Shown here piece by piece: positions 50,697 to 59,485 of a stretch of 64,000 bases of DNA (positions are counted from its first letter, which is position 1; each line of letters begins with the position of its first letter). The stretch is taken from assembly GCF_005938225.1 (NCBI RefSeq), contig NZ_VCPC01000006.1:62001-126000 (forward strand), written 5' to 3'. This DNA is from Arenibacterium halophilum (GTDB lineage Bacteria > Pseudomonadota > Alphaproteobacteria > Rhodobacterales > Rhodobacteraceae). The notes beneath the pieces were generated by a model that worked only from the letters and a program-made list of their open reading frames with translations, had not been told where the DNA came from and did not search any database. The translations under genes were made by a program, and so were the position numbers.

Positions 50697-51614
50697 TCAG
50701 CTGCTCCTCATGCGGGGGTCGAGGCAGGCGTTCAGAACGTCGGCGATCAGCGTGAACACGATGTAGAACATCGAAAAGATCAGGATCAGCGCCTGCACGG
50801 TCGGCAGGTCGTTCCGGGCAATGCTTTCCCATGCCAGATACCCTGCGCCATTCAGCGCAAAGATCGATTCCACCACGATGGATCCGCCCAGCATGAATCC
50901 CATCTGAACCGCCGCCAGCGACACCACCGGGATGATCGCATTGCGCAACCCGTGTTTGAACATGACCCGCAGCTCCGAACTGCCCTTGGCGCGGGCGGTG
51001 CGGATGAAATCGGAATTCAGCACGTCCAGCATTCCGGCCCGCGTCAGCCGCATGATCGCGGGCATCGCGTAATAGCCCAGAACGATGGTGGGCATGACGA
51101 AGTTCTTCCATGAATCGGTGCCCGAGGCCGGAAGCCAGCGCAGCTGGACCGCAAAGACCACGATCAGGATCAACCCGAACCAGAAACTGGGAATGGCCTG
51201 CCCCACGACGGAAAACAGCAACGCCGTGCGATCCACGATTGAATTCGGGCGCATGGCCGCGATGACACCCAGCGGGATAGCGGTGATCAGCGCGAACCCC
51301 ATGCCGCACAGGCCAAGCTTGACGGTGACGGACAGACGGTCCGCCACAAGATCGGTCACCGGCAGGTTGAAATAATAGCTGTTGCCAAAATTCCCCTGCA
51401 CCGCCTGCCCCAGCCATGCGAAATACTGAACAAGGATGGGCCGGTCAAAACCGTACTGGCTGCGCACCGCCTCGATGTCGGCCATGCTGGCCCCTTCCCC
51501 GGCGATGGCCACGGCCGGGTCGCCCGACAGGAATATCAGCATGAAACTCAGAAACGACACCGTGAGGCTGACCAGAAGGGCCAGGCCGAGCCGTCTCAGA
51601 ACGAAATTGATCAT
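50697..51614 (-). CDS. Oligopeptide/dipeptide ABC transporter permease (DppB family)
   Basis: 305 residues. Begins MINFVLRRLGLALLVSLTVSF, the typical DppB first span, then LSGDPAVAI, YGFDRPILVQYFAWLG, loop DFIRTARAKGSSELRVMFKHG and ESIFALNGAGYLAWESI. Partner of the DppC-like permease. It follows the binding-protein gene by about 100 bp. Confidence 0.92.
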   Translation of the reverse strand: MINFVLRRLGLALLVSLTVSFLSFMLIFLSGDPAVAIAGEGASMADIEAVRSQYGFDRPILVQYFAWLGQAVQGNFGNSYYFNLPVTDLVADRLSVTVKLGLCGMGFALITAIPLGVIAAMRPNSIVDRTALLFSVVGQAIPSFWFGLILIVVFAVQLRWLPASGTDSWKNFVMPTIVLGYYAMPAIMRLTRAGMLDVLNSDFIRTARAKGSSELRVMFKHGLRNAIIPVVSLAAVQMGFMLGGSIVVESIFALNGAGYLAWESIARNDLPTVQALILIFSMFYIVFTLIADVLNACLDPRMRSS

Positions 51615-51714
51615 CTTCGGGAATCCCTGGCCTTGGACGGCACTTTGAACACGCCAGTCCGGAGCAATGGTCGGGGTGGGTGGACGGGAGGTGCCAGCCT
51701 CCCGCCCAAATGGA

Positions 51715-53232
51715 TCACTTCCACTTCATATTTACAAAGTGCAGGATCTCGTCGTTTGTCGGCGTATAGTCGACATCGTCGGTGAAGGCGTAAAAGGTGT
51801 TGTACGAGAACATCGGCGCCCAGTAGGCCTGCTCCGTGATCTTCATGATGGCCTTGCCATAGTATTCCTTTCGCACCTCGGGATCGACGGCCGTGTCGGC
51901 CACATCCAGCCATTCCAGAATCTCGTCGTCACGCGCGAAATCGACCGCGCCATGCTTGAAGAACTCACTGATGATGGCCGAAACATCGTTCAGCGACCAG
52001 CTTCCCGAAGACATGAAGACCATCGGCGCGGCGTCGTTCATCATCTTGTCCAGCACTGCCGGGAATTTGAGCATCTTGATGTCAAGCGTGATGCCAACCT
52101 GCGACAGGTAGCCGGCAACCGCTTCGACGTAATCCTGATTGCTGAAAGCGTAAATCTCGATGGACAGCCCGTCGTCATACCCGGCCTCTGCCAGCAAGGC
52201 CTTGGCCTTCTCAGGGTCGTACTGGTATTCGACATACTCCTGCACGCAGCCGAATTGCTCGGGGAAACAGGGCGTGTTCACCACCTTCGATCCGCCCTTC
52301 AACAGCGAATCCACCATCTCTTGCCGGTTGATCGCATGGTTGATGGCCTGGCGCACACGCACATCGGTCAGCGGGGTGTCTCCGGTGCGCCCGGCGGAAT
52401 CCATCATCAGGAATCCGACCCGGATCGACGACGCACTCGTCACCATGACCCCCGGCGTACCGTCAAGTTTCTGTGCTAGATCCGACGGCAGGCGCCACGC
52501 CACATTGATGTTGCCGGTGAACAGTTCGGCGATCTGGGTGTTCACGTCGGGAATCGTGCGAATGTCGATCGTGCCGATGTCGGGGCTGCCTTTCGGTCCG
52601 TCGAAATAGTCTTCGTTCTTTTTCAGAAGATAGCTCTCACCGGGTTTGACCGACTCGACCCGGTAAGGCCCGGTGCCGATAGGCTTCAGGCCCATTCCGT
52701 CGGGGCCGACTTCGGCATAGTAGTCCGAAGGATAGATCGAAATCGGGCCAGACAGATACTCCAGCGCGGAGGGAAACACCTCGGCCAGATTCAGGCGCAC
52801 GGTCAGGTCGTCGATCTTTTCCGCACCCGCCAGCCAGCTCACAAAGCGCTGCGTGACGACGCCGCTGTCGGGGTTTGCAATGAACTCGACCGTCCCGACA
52901 ACGTCGTCCGCCGTGAAGGGCGAACCGTCGTGAAACACCACGCCCTCGCGCAGCTTGAATTCCAGCGTTGTGTCGTCGATCCATTCCCAGCTTGTCGCCA
53001 GGTTGCCGACGTATTCGCCCGTGGCCGTATCGCGGTGGACAAGGCCGTCCCAGATGGCCCGCTGCAGCACAACGCCCCCGCGCGTTGTGTTGAAGTAACT
53101 GTCGACGTTGTTGATCTCGCCGGTAAAGGCGACCTTGAGCGTATCGTTGGCTTTGTCGGCAAATGCAGGGGCCACACTCAGGGCAAGACATGTCGCTGCC
53201 AGTGCCTGAGCGAAATTTCGTAGTCTTTTCAT
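51715..53232 (-). CDS. Peptide-type ABC transporter substrate-binding protein (family 5)
   Basis: 505 residues from the ATG at 53232, with AGGAGA 7 nt upstream. Signal peptide MKRLRNFAQALAATCLALS ending APAFA. Family 5 landmarks: DTLKVAFTGEINNVDSYFN, EFKLREGVVFHDGSPFTADD and PIGTGPYRVESVKPGESY. The binding proteins of this family carry peptides, but also opines, glutathione or modified amino acids. First gene of the importer operon, with a 439-bp divergent gap to the M20 amidohydrolase gene. Confidence 0.92.
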   Translation of the reverse strand: MKRLRNFAQALAATCLALSVAPAFADKANDTLKVAFTGEINNVDSYFNTTRGGVVLQRAIWDGLVHRDTATGEYVGNLATSWEWIDDTTLEFKLREGVVFHDGSPFTADDVVGTVEFIANPDSGVVTQRFVSWLAGAEKIDDLTVRLNLAEVFPSALEYLSGPISIYPSDYYAEVGPDGMGLKPIGTGPYRVESVKPGESYLLKKNEDYFDGPKGSPDIGTIDIRTIPDVNTQIAELFTGNINVAWRLPSDLAQKLDGTPGVMVTSASSIRVGFLMMDSAGRTGDTPLTDVRVRQAINHAINRQEMVDSLLKGGSKVVNTPCFPEQFGCVQEYVEYQYDPEKAKALLAEAGYDDGLSIEIYAFSNQDYVEAVAGYLSQVGITLDIKMLKFPAVLDKMMNDAAPMVFMSSGSWSLNDVSAIISEFFKHGAVDFARDDEILEWLDVADTAVDPEVRKEYYGKAIMKITEQAYWAPMFSYNTFYAFTDDVDYTPTNDEILHFVNMKWK

Positions 53233-53671
53233 TGTTATCTCCTGTTGGACATATCCAGCCACAGGCTCGGAGTCTCTGGAACACTGAAACGAGCGGCTTT
53301 GGTCTTACTCGACCATAGCCAAAGCCGCAGAGTTTTATCTTGCTTTTTGATGCTCAGAACTGCCATATTTTGGCATGTTCAGGCAGTTTTGTTGTAATTT
53401 TTGGCAGCAAATGCCGCTGCGGCGCAGCATGTTTTTTCGCAGATAGGTTCACAACAGACATTTGGAAGAAGTGTCCGATGCATCGCCAATCCGCAGGTGC
53501 GCGCAACACATGAGCATATTTTGCGCGGCCAAGGGGCGGGTATTGCCAACTTTCCGCAACCAAAGGGCATGATCGCTAGGAAATGCCGCAGGCCCTGTCC
53601 TAGTCTTGTGGTGACTGGACCGCAGCCAGCGGCGCCATCGCACATCGCCCACATGGTACGAAGAGACAGAT
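53233..53671. other. Divergent intergenic region with two inverted repeats, 439 bp
   Basis: Contains the promoters of the peptide importer (-) and the M20 hydrolase (+). Two short inverted repeats stand out: TGCCATATTTTGGCA at 53361-53375 and GGCAGCAAATGCC at 53403-53415, each with five central bases. The first is nested in a larger inverted repeat (AACTGCC at 53358-53364, GGCAGTT at 53382-53388). They could be regulator sites; no coding sequence was recognised. Confidence 0.45.
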
Positions 53672-54835
53672 ATGCCGATAAAGAACCGCATTGCAGAAAT
53701 GAAAGACGAAATCGTCGCGTGGCGCCGGGACATTCATGCCAATCCCGAGCTCCTGTACGACCTGCCCCGCACCAGCGCCTTTGTGGCTGAAAAATTGCGC
53801 GCCTTCGGCTGTGACGAGGTGACCGAAGGCATCGCACAGACCGGCGTGGTCGCGGTGATCAAGGGCAGTCGCGGGGCCTCTGGTCGGGTTGTCGGCCTGC
53901 GCGCCGACATGGATGCCCTGCCGATCCACGAGGAAACAGGGCTGGACTATGCCTCGAAGACAGACGGCAAGATGCACGCCTGCGGCCATGACGGGCATAC
54001 CGCCATGTTGCTAGGCGCGGCAAAATATCTGGCCGAAACGCGCAATTTCGACGGATCGGTCGTGCTGATCTTTCAACCGGCAGAAGAGGGCGGGCATGGC
54101 GGCAAGGTGATGTGCGATGAAGGCCTGATGGACCGCTGGAAAATCAACGAAGTCTACGCGATCCACAATGCGCCGGGCATCCCCGTGGGCGAGATCAGCG
54201 TGAAACCCGGGCCGTCGATGGCTGCGGCGGATATTTTCGAAATCGACGTAATCGGCAAAGGCGGGCACGGCGCACGACCCGAGAACACGATCGACGCAGG
54301 GCTGATCGCCTGCCAGATCGTCATCTCTCTGCAAAGCATCGCCAGCCGGAATACCTCGCCGCTGGACGCGCTGGTGATCTCCGTCGGCTGCATCGAAACC
54401 TCGTCGAAGGCGTTCAATGTCATCCCGCAGAAAACCCACCTGAAAGGCACCGTGCGAACCACCTCTCCCGAGGTGCGTCAGATGGCGCGGCAGCGCATCA
54501 AGGACATCGCGACGATGACGGCAACGATGCACGGCGGCGAGGCCGTGGTGAATTACATCGACGGGGTCCCTGCCCTGATCAATTCCAGTGACGAAGCCGG
54601 CTATGCGGCCGATGCCGCGCTGCGCATTACTGGCGGGTGCCTGGACACCCCGGTTGTCATGGGCGGCGAGGATTTTGCCTTCATGCTGAACGAACGTCCC
54701 GGCGCAATGATCCGGCTTGGGAATGGCGACAGCAAGCAGCTTCACCACCCCGAGTACAACTTCAACGACGATGCAATTCCCGTAGGATGCAGCTGGTTCG
54801 TCGAGATGGTCGAAAGCCGTTTGGCCCTGGCGTGA
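53672..54835 (+). CDS. M20 family amidohydrolase (hippurate hydrolase/N-acyl amino acid deacylase-like)
   Basis: 387 residues. WRRDIHANPELLYDLPRTSAFV at the N-terminus, metal ligands in ACGHDGHTAMLLGAA (Cys104, His106), the catalytic pair QPAEEGGHGG, dimerisation domain with IGKGGHGARPENTIDA, and the last ligand in MGGEDFAFML. This is the M20D type that removes acyl groups from amino acids or cleaves hippurate-like compounds in the cytoplasm. Divergent from the peptide importer, so it probably processes what that system brings in. Confidence 0.92.
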   Translation: MPIKNRIAEMKDEIVAWRRDIHANPELLYDLPRTSAFVAEKLRAFGCDEVTEGIAQTGVVAVIKGSRGASGRVVGLRADMDALPIHEETGLDYASKTDGKMHACGHDGHTAMLLGAAKYLAETRNFDGSVVLIFQPAEEGGHGGKVMCDEGLMDRWKINEVYAIHNAPGIPVGEISVKPGPSMAAADIFEIDVIGKGGHGARPENTIDAGLIACQIVISLQSIASRNTSPLDALVISVGCIETSSKAFNVIPQKTHLKGTVRTTSPEVRQMARQRIKDIATMTATMHGGEAVVNYIDGVPALINSSDEAGYAADAALRITGGCLDTPVVMGGEDFAFMLNERPGAMIRLGNGDSKQLHHPEYNFNDDAIPVGCSWFVEMVESRLALA

Positions 54836-54920
54836 CGCGGGGCGGACGGTTGGGGGCCCCTGTCGCCGGTCGCGCTCGCGCCTTGGTGCCGTTCTGCCGG
54901 CGGCGGCTGCCGCGTCGCGG

Positions 54921-55877
54921 TCAGGCGGCGGTGACCCGGATCTGAATGCTTTGTTCGTCAATGGCCCGGTCGGGCTGCCGCCTGGACCAGTCGACGAACC
55001 GGGCGCGCAGCTCTTCCAGAAGCCATGTCGCGGCGGGGCCCGGCGGCTGGTCTGACTTATGCGCGACGAACAGCGGGAACCGCAGCGGCTTGCCGCTGTG
55101 GATGGCGAAGCTCAGCTCCTTCAGCTCACCGCTCTTGATATGGGGCCGCGCAAGGTGGGTCGGCATGGTGCACCAGCCAAAGCCATTGCGCACGAAATCC
55201 AGCCGGTTGAACTGGTCGATAAAGCTCCACGACCGGCTGCTTATGACAACGCCGCGATAGCGACGGGTCCGGTCGGTGAGAGTCAGCTGCACATGATCGT
55301 CCAGCTCTGACTGGGTGATCGGATGGCGTAGCCGCGCAAGCGGATGCGATTTGCTGGCCACGATGGAAATCGGGATCGAGCCAAAATATTCCATCTCGAC
55401 TCCGGGCATGCCGTCGCGGGCGGGCGAGTAGATTGCAAGGCCAGCATTGCCTTCAAGCATCGATTGCTCGGGCGCGCCCAGCCCTTCGGCATAGAGAGAC
55501 ACGGAGACCGAGGGAAACTGTTCGTGGAACTTCTTGAGGCTCTCGATCAAAACCTCGTTCGGAAAGACCTGCTCTATGGCAACGCTGACTTCGGGTTCCG
55601 CAACCGTGGCGATGCTGCGCGCGCGGGCGCGCAGGGCATCGGCACCGCTGATGACCCGGCGCGCGTCGATCAGGATCGCCGCGCCCGCGTCGGTCAGCCG
55701 GGGCAGCTTCTGCCGCCGGTCGAAAAGCTGCACCTCCAGCGCGTCCTCCAGCGACTGGATCGACTGACTGACGGCAGACTGCACCCGGTTAAGCTTGCGC
55801 GCGGCGGCGGAAAAGCTGCCGCATTCGGCAACGGCCAGAAGCATCTGAAGCTGATCGAGCGTTACACGGTTGAGCAT
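54921..55877 (-). CDS. LysR family transcriptional regulator
   Basis: 318 residues. MLNRVTLDQLQMLLAVAECGS and FSAAARKLNRVQSAVSQSIQSLE form the winged helix; the effector domain follows from about residue 90. Convergent with the M20 gene and on the same strand as, and downstream of, the LigI-like lactonase gene (76-bp gap), so it may belong to the 56-64 kb group. The effector is unknown. Confidence 0.92.
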   Translation of the reverse strand: MLNRVTLDQLQMLLAVAECGSFSAAARKLNRVQSAVSQSIQSLEDALEVQLFDRRQKLPRLTDAGAAILIDARRVISGADALRARARSIATVAEPEVSVAIEQVFPNEVLIESLKKFHEQFPSVSVSLYAEGLGAPEQSMLEGNAGLAIYSPARDGMPGVEMEYFGSIPISIVASKSHPLARLRHPITQSELDDHVQLTLTDRTRRYRGVVISSRSWSFIDQFNRLDFVRNGFGWCTMPTHLARPHIKSGELKELSFAIHSGKPLRFPLFVAHKSDQPPGPAATWLLEELRARFVDWSRRQPDRAIDEQSIQIRVTAA

Positions 55878-55953
55878 GATGGTCCGGCCCCTGCGGTAAG
55901 TTCGCGGCTAGTATACCAGACCATCGGAATTCCGCCACAATGGATGCCTCGAC

Positions 55954-56811
55954 CTATCGGTCAGAATGATCAAACCCATAGAGCCGCGCCGGGTTGTCTG
56001 TCAGGATCGCCTTCCGCTGCGCCTCTGTCTCGGTCCAGTCGGCAAGAAGGTCGATCAGGCGGGCGTCATCGGGCATGGTCTCGGCGGTTTCGGTCGGATG
56101 CGGCCAGTCCGACCCCCACAGAAGCCTGTCGGTCCCGACGGCCACCAAGGCCCGCGCGATCGGTGCGACATCGGCATAGTCCGGGCCGCCAATGCGCGAA
56201 ACATGATAGGCGCCCGACAGCTTGACCCAGACATTGCCGCGCGCAGCCAGCCGCAGAAGGCTCTGTACCGCCGGATGGTCCACGGTGACCGCCTGCGAAT
56301 AGCGCCCCATATGATCGATCACAACGGTACAGGGCAGCGCGGCGATCAGCCCCTCGTGCTCTGGCAGGTCCATCCCGTCAAGTTGCACCTGAACATGCCA
56401 GCCCGTCCCGGCGATCCGTTCGGCCATGACAACAAGATCGGACCACTCCGTCATCGACCCCTTCATCTGGTGATAGCGCAGCCCCCGCGCGCCCTGCCCC
56501 CAAAGCACATCAAGCGCATCGTCTGCGATGTCCGATGGCACGGTCACGACGGCGCGGGCGCTGTCGCCAAGTTGGGCAACGGCATCAAGGATGCAGCGGT
56601 TGTCGAAACCATAGGTGACGGGCTGCACCACGATGCAGCGGTCCAGCCCGAGCCGCTTCTGCACCTTGCGGTAGTCCGGGATCAGGAAGTTCGGCGGGAA
56701 CAGCCAGGCGCGGTCCGACGCGGGATAGCGGTCATCGTAGAAATGCATATGCGTGTCGCAAGCCCCTGCCGGAACCGTGATCTGCGGGCCGTTCGCTTTG
56801 GGGTCCGTCAT
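55954..56811 (-). CDS. Amidohydrolase, 2-pyrone-4,6-dicarboxylate lactonase (LigI)-like
   Basis: 285 residues. Metal-site motifs are intact: CDTHMHFYDDRYP (HxH), VVIDHMGRY and LLWGSDWPHP with the catalytic aspartate. GARGLRYHQMKGSMTEW and NVWVKLSGAYHVSR follow LigI-type lactonases. LigI opens a pyrone dicarboxylate in protocatechuate 4,5-cleavage; relatives act on other lactones. It overlaps the interrupted monooxygenase gene by 4 bp and probably belongs to the operon extending to 62 kb. Confidence 0.85.
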   Translation of the reverse strand: MTDPKANGPQITVPAGACDTHMHFYDDRYPASDRAWLFPPNFLIPDYRKVQKRLGLDRCIVVQPVTYGFDNRCILDAVAQLGDSARAVVTVPSDIADDALDVLWGQGARGLRYHQMKGSMTEWSDLVVMAERIAGTGWHVQVQLDGMDLPEHEGLIAALPCTVVIDHMGRYSQAVTVDHPAVQSLLRLAARGNVWVKLSGAYHVSRIGGPDYADVAPIARALVAVGTDRLLWGSDWPHPTETAETMPDDARLIDLLADWTETEAQRKAILTDNPARLYGFDHSDR

Positions 56812-58115
56812 GACATCAGGTTCTCTTTGAGCGTCGTGCCCGCGTATTCCGTCCGGTAGATGCCTTTCTTCTGAAGCAGGGGAACCACCTCGTCCACGAA
56901 ATGCTCGACGCTTTTCAGGCTGCTGGTCGGGGTCAGGTTGAACCCATGCGCACCGCTTGTTGTCCAGACCTCTTCCAGTTGCTCTGCAACCTGTTCCGGC
57001 GTGCCCACAAACTGCGGCATCCCCGTAGAGGTGCCGAAAAGCTGCGCCGCGTCGCGCACCGTCGCGTTCCCGTCGCCCGCCATGTTGGCCAGCGCCATCA
57101 GCATCCCCTGAGACGCCTGCGTGGTATTGTCTGCAAGCCTAGAATCCAGTTCGAGCTTGCTGAAATCCACGCCCATCGTGCCGGACATCCGGTTCAGCGC
57201 CGCGTCGATCGGGACCCGGTCGAACATCTCCTGCTGAATCGCCTTTGCCTCGGCTTCCGTCCCGCCAAGAACGCACTGAATGCCAAAGGTGACCTTGGGC
57301 GCCTCGGCCCGGCCCTCGGCCTTGGCGGTCTCGGTCAGCTTGGAAACGAAATTCGCCATGCCCGCCGCCTTCGGCTGAATCGAGAAGACGACGTCGGCAT
57401 GCTTCATCGCGAACTTCTGGCCCCGCCCCGAGGACCCGGCCTGGAACAGAACCGGACGGCCCTGCGGCGAAGGCATCACCGGCGGCACGGCGCGGCAGCG
57501 GAAATAGTCGCCCTCGAAGTCGATCACCTTGACCTTGTCCGGGTCGGCAAAGACACCCGAGGTCCGGTCGGCAAGGATGGCGTCGGGCGTCATGCCACTC
57601 CAGAGCGCATAGCACACGTCCATGTATTCGTCCGCATGGTCATACCGTTCGTCATGGCCCAGCTGGTTCAGGCCAAGCGCCCGGTGCTCGGCCCGCAGGT
57701 GGCCGGACACGATGTTCCAGCCGACGCGCCCTCCGCTCATGTAGTCAAGCGTCGAGACGCGGCGCACCGTCTGGTAGGGATGACTGCCCGATGTCGACAG
57801 CGTCAGCGCAAGGCCCAGATGCGTCGTCGCCGCGCCCATGGCGGTCAGCGGGGTCATCGGATCGTGGCTGGGTCAGCAGACGCCGTAGCGGACGTAATCG
57901 TCCAGGCTGTCCTTGTACCAGTCGTAACCGCCCGGCGTGTCGGCGAAGAAGGCCGCGTCGAAACAGCCACGTTCCAGCGTCTTCGCCAGCCGGGTCCAGT
58001 GATCGAACCCTGCCATTCCGTCAAGACGGTCGTCTTCGGGGTCGGTCCAGCTCATGGCGCTGTGATTGATCGGGCTGTGCATGTAGAACCCGATGAGGTG
58101 CATGTGGCGGCTCAT
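56808..58115 (-). pseudogene. LLM-class flavin monooxygenase (NtaA/DszA type) interrupted by in-frame TGA
   Basis: The 5' part (57873-58115) encodes MSRHMHLIGFYMHSP to YVRYGVC, then TGA (57873-57875), and the same frame continues with PSHDP and 57857-56808 (TPLTAMGAATTHLGL, STLDYMSGGRVGWNIVSG, RPVLFQAGSSGRGQKFA). Family members have an aromatic or aliphatic residue between the YxV. and PSHDP positions, so a tryptophan TGG to TGA change, or a read error, explains the break. Together about 435 codons, the normal length. Internal initiation at 57857 would lack the first 80 residues. Such enzymes need FMNH2 from a separate reductase and oxidise amines, sulfur compounds or chelators. Confidence 0.8.
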
Positions 58116-58143
58116 GTGGTCGTGCCTTTCCTGCCTGTACGTA

Positions 58144-59349
58144 TCATTCTGCGGCCCGGGCCGCCTTTGGCCCGCCGGTGTTCGGCGCGACCGGATTCAT
58201 CAGATCGAACAGCCGCTCGGGCGATGCATCGCCCAGAGAGGTCCAGCCCATCATCCCCATCACGAGGCTCAGTTCCTGCCGGTAGATGTCGATGACCTTC
58301 TCGGCGCCCGCCTGCCCCCCGGCGGCGACACCGAACATTGCGGGCCGTCCGAACAGCGTGGCCTTGGCCCCGAGGCAGAGCGCCTTGGCAATGTCCGACC
58401 CGCGCCGTATCCCGCTGTCGATCAGAACCTCCATCCGGTCGCCCACGGCATCAACCACATGCGGCAGCATGTCGACCGACGCCGGAGCATGGTCGAGCTG
58501 CCGTCCGCCGTGGTTCGACACGATCACACCATCGGCGCCCAGGTCCGCGCAGCGCCGCGCGTCTTCCGGGGTAAGCACGCCCTTGACCGCCAGCGGTCCG
58601 TCCCAGGCGGCCCGGACGCGGCGCAGTACCTCCCACGTCTGTTCGGGGGCGGGCGTTTGTGTGCCGTAAAGGTCCGCGACGGTGTTCGCATCGGCCCCTT
58701 CGCCCGCATAGGGGCGCCAGTTCTCCATCATCGGAATGCCGGCGTTCCGAAGGTAGCGCATCGTCCAGGCCGGGCGGCTCAGGCCCTGAAGAATGACCGC
58801 CGGGGTCATTTTCATCGGCCGGGTAAAACCGTTGCGGATGTTGCGTTCGCGCTTGGCCATGACCGGCGTGTCGATGGTCAGAAGCAGCACGGGCACCTCC
58901 AGCGCCTTGGCGCGGCGGATAAGGTCCATCGTGATCTCGGGATTGCGGGTGCCGTAAATCTGGAACCACGTCGTTTTCCGACCGACGGCAGAGGCGTCTT
59001 CGATCGAATCGCAACTGGCGCTGGACATCAGGTAGGGCACGTTCATCTGCGCGGCCGCACGGGCAAGCATCAGGTCGGCCCCCGGACGAAAGAAACCCGC
59101 GATCCCCATCGGAGAAATGCCGAAAGGGCTGTCATAATCGTGACCGAACAACGTGACCTTCTGGCTTCGACACGAGACATCGACAAGATAGTTCGGCAGC
59201 AGACGCCAACGGTCGAACGCGACCCGGTTCCGTTCCAGCCCGGCTTCGCCATCCACTCCGCCATCGACGAAATCGAACGCGATCCGCGGCAGGTACCGCC
59301 GCGCGCAGTCGCGCACGTCTTCGATGTTGATCGCCTGTCTTACGTTCAT
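58144..59349 (-). CDS. FMN-dependent alpha-hydroxy-acid dehydrogenase (LldD-like)
   Basis: 401 residues from the ATG at 59349 (GGAGGGG upstream; a longer frame is rejected). RRYLPRIAFDFVDGGVDGE, PFGISPMGIAGFFRPGAD, YLMSSASCDSIEDAS and the active-site segment IVSNHGGRQLDHAPAS are diagnostic for the lactate dehydrogenase/glycolate oxidase/mandelate dehydrogenase family. It oxidises an (S)-2-hydroxyacid to the 2-oxoacid. Lies between the TRAP importer and the monooxygenase gene, so the hydroxyacid is probably the imported substrate or an early intermediate. Confidence 0.92.
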   Translation of the reverse strand: MNVRQAINIEDVRDCARRYLPRIAFDFVDGGVDGEAGLERNRVAFDRWRLLPNYLVDVSCRSQKVTLFGHDYDSPFGISPMGIAGFFRPGADLMLARAAAQMNVPYLMSSASCDSIEDASAVGRKTTWFQIYGTRNPEITMDLIRRAKALEVPVLLLTIDTPVMAKRERNIRNGFTRPMKMTPAVILQGLSRPAWTMRYLRNAGIPMMENWRPYAGEGADANTVADLYGTQTPAPEQTWEVLRRVRAAWDGPLAVKGVLTPEDARRCADLGADGVIVSNHGGRQLDHAPASVDMLPHVVDAVGDRMEVLIDSGIRRGSDIAKALCLGAKATLFGRPAMFGVAAGGQAGAEKVIDIYRQELSLVMGMMGWTSLGDASPERLFDLMNPVAPNTGGPKAARAAE

Positions 59350-59485
59350 TTCACCCCTCCCGGGTGTCAGCCTCAGCAACAATCCTGCGCGCATCCTGCG
59401 GCTGAGAAAGCCGCAAAATACTGATAATTATGATCAATCTGGCTGTTGGACGCCCGACGCCCGTATCGGGCGCCGGGGGTGCCGC

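Noticed and set aside
57873-57875. The in-frame TGA in the monooxygenase gene as a selenocysteine codon.
   Set aside because: No convincing SECIS-type hairpin was seen just downstream, the family is not known to use selenocysteine, and the position is not catalytic. A nonsense change or read error is simpler.
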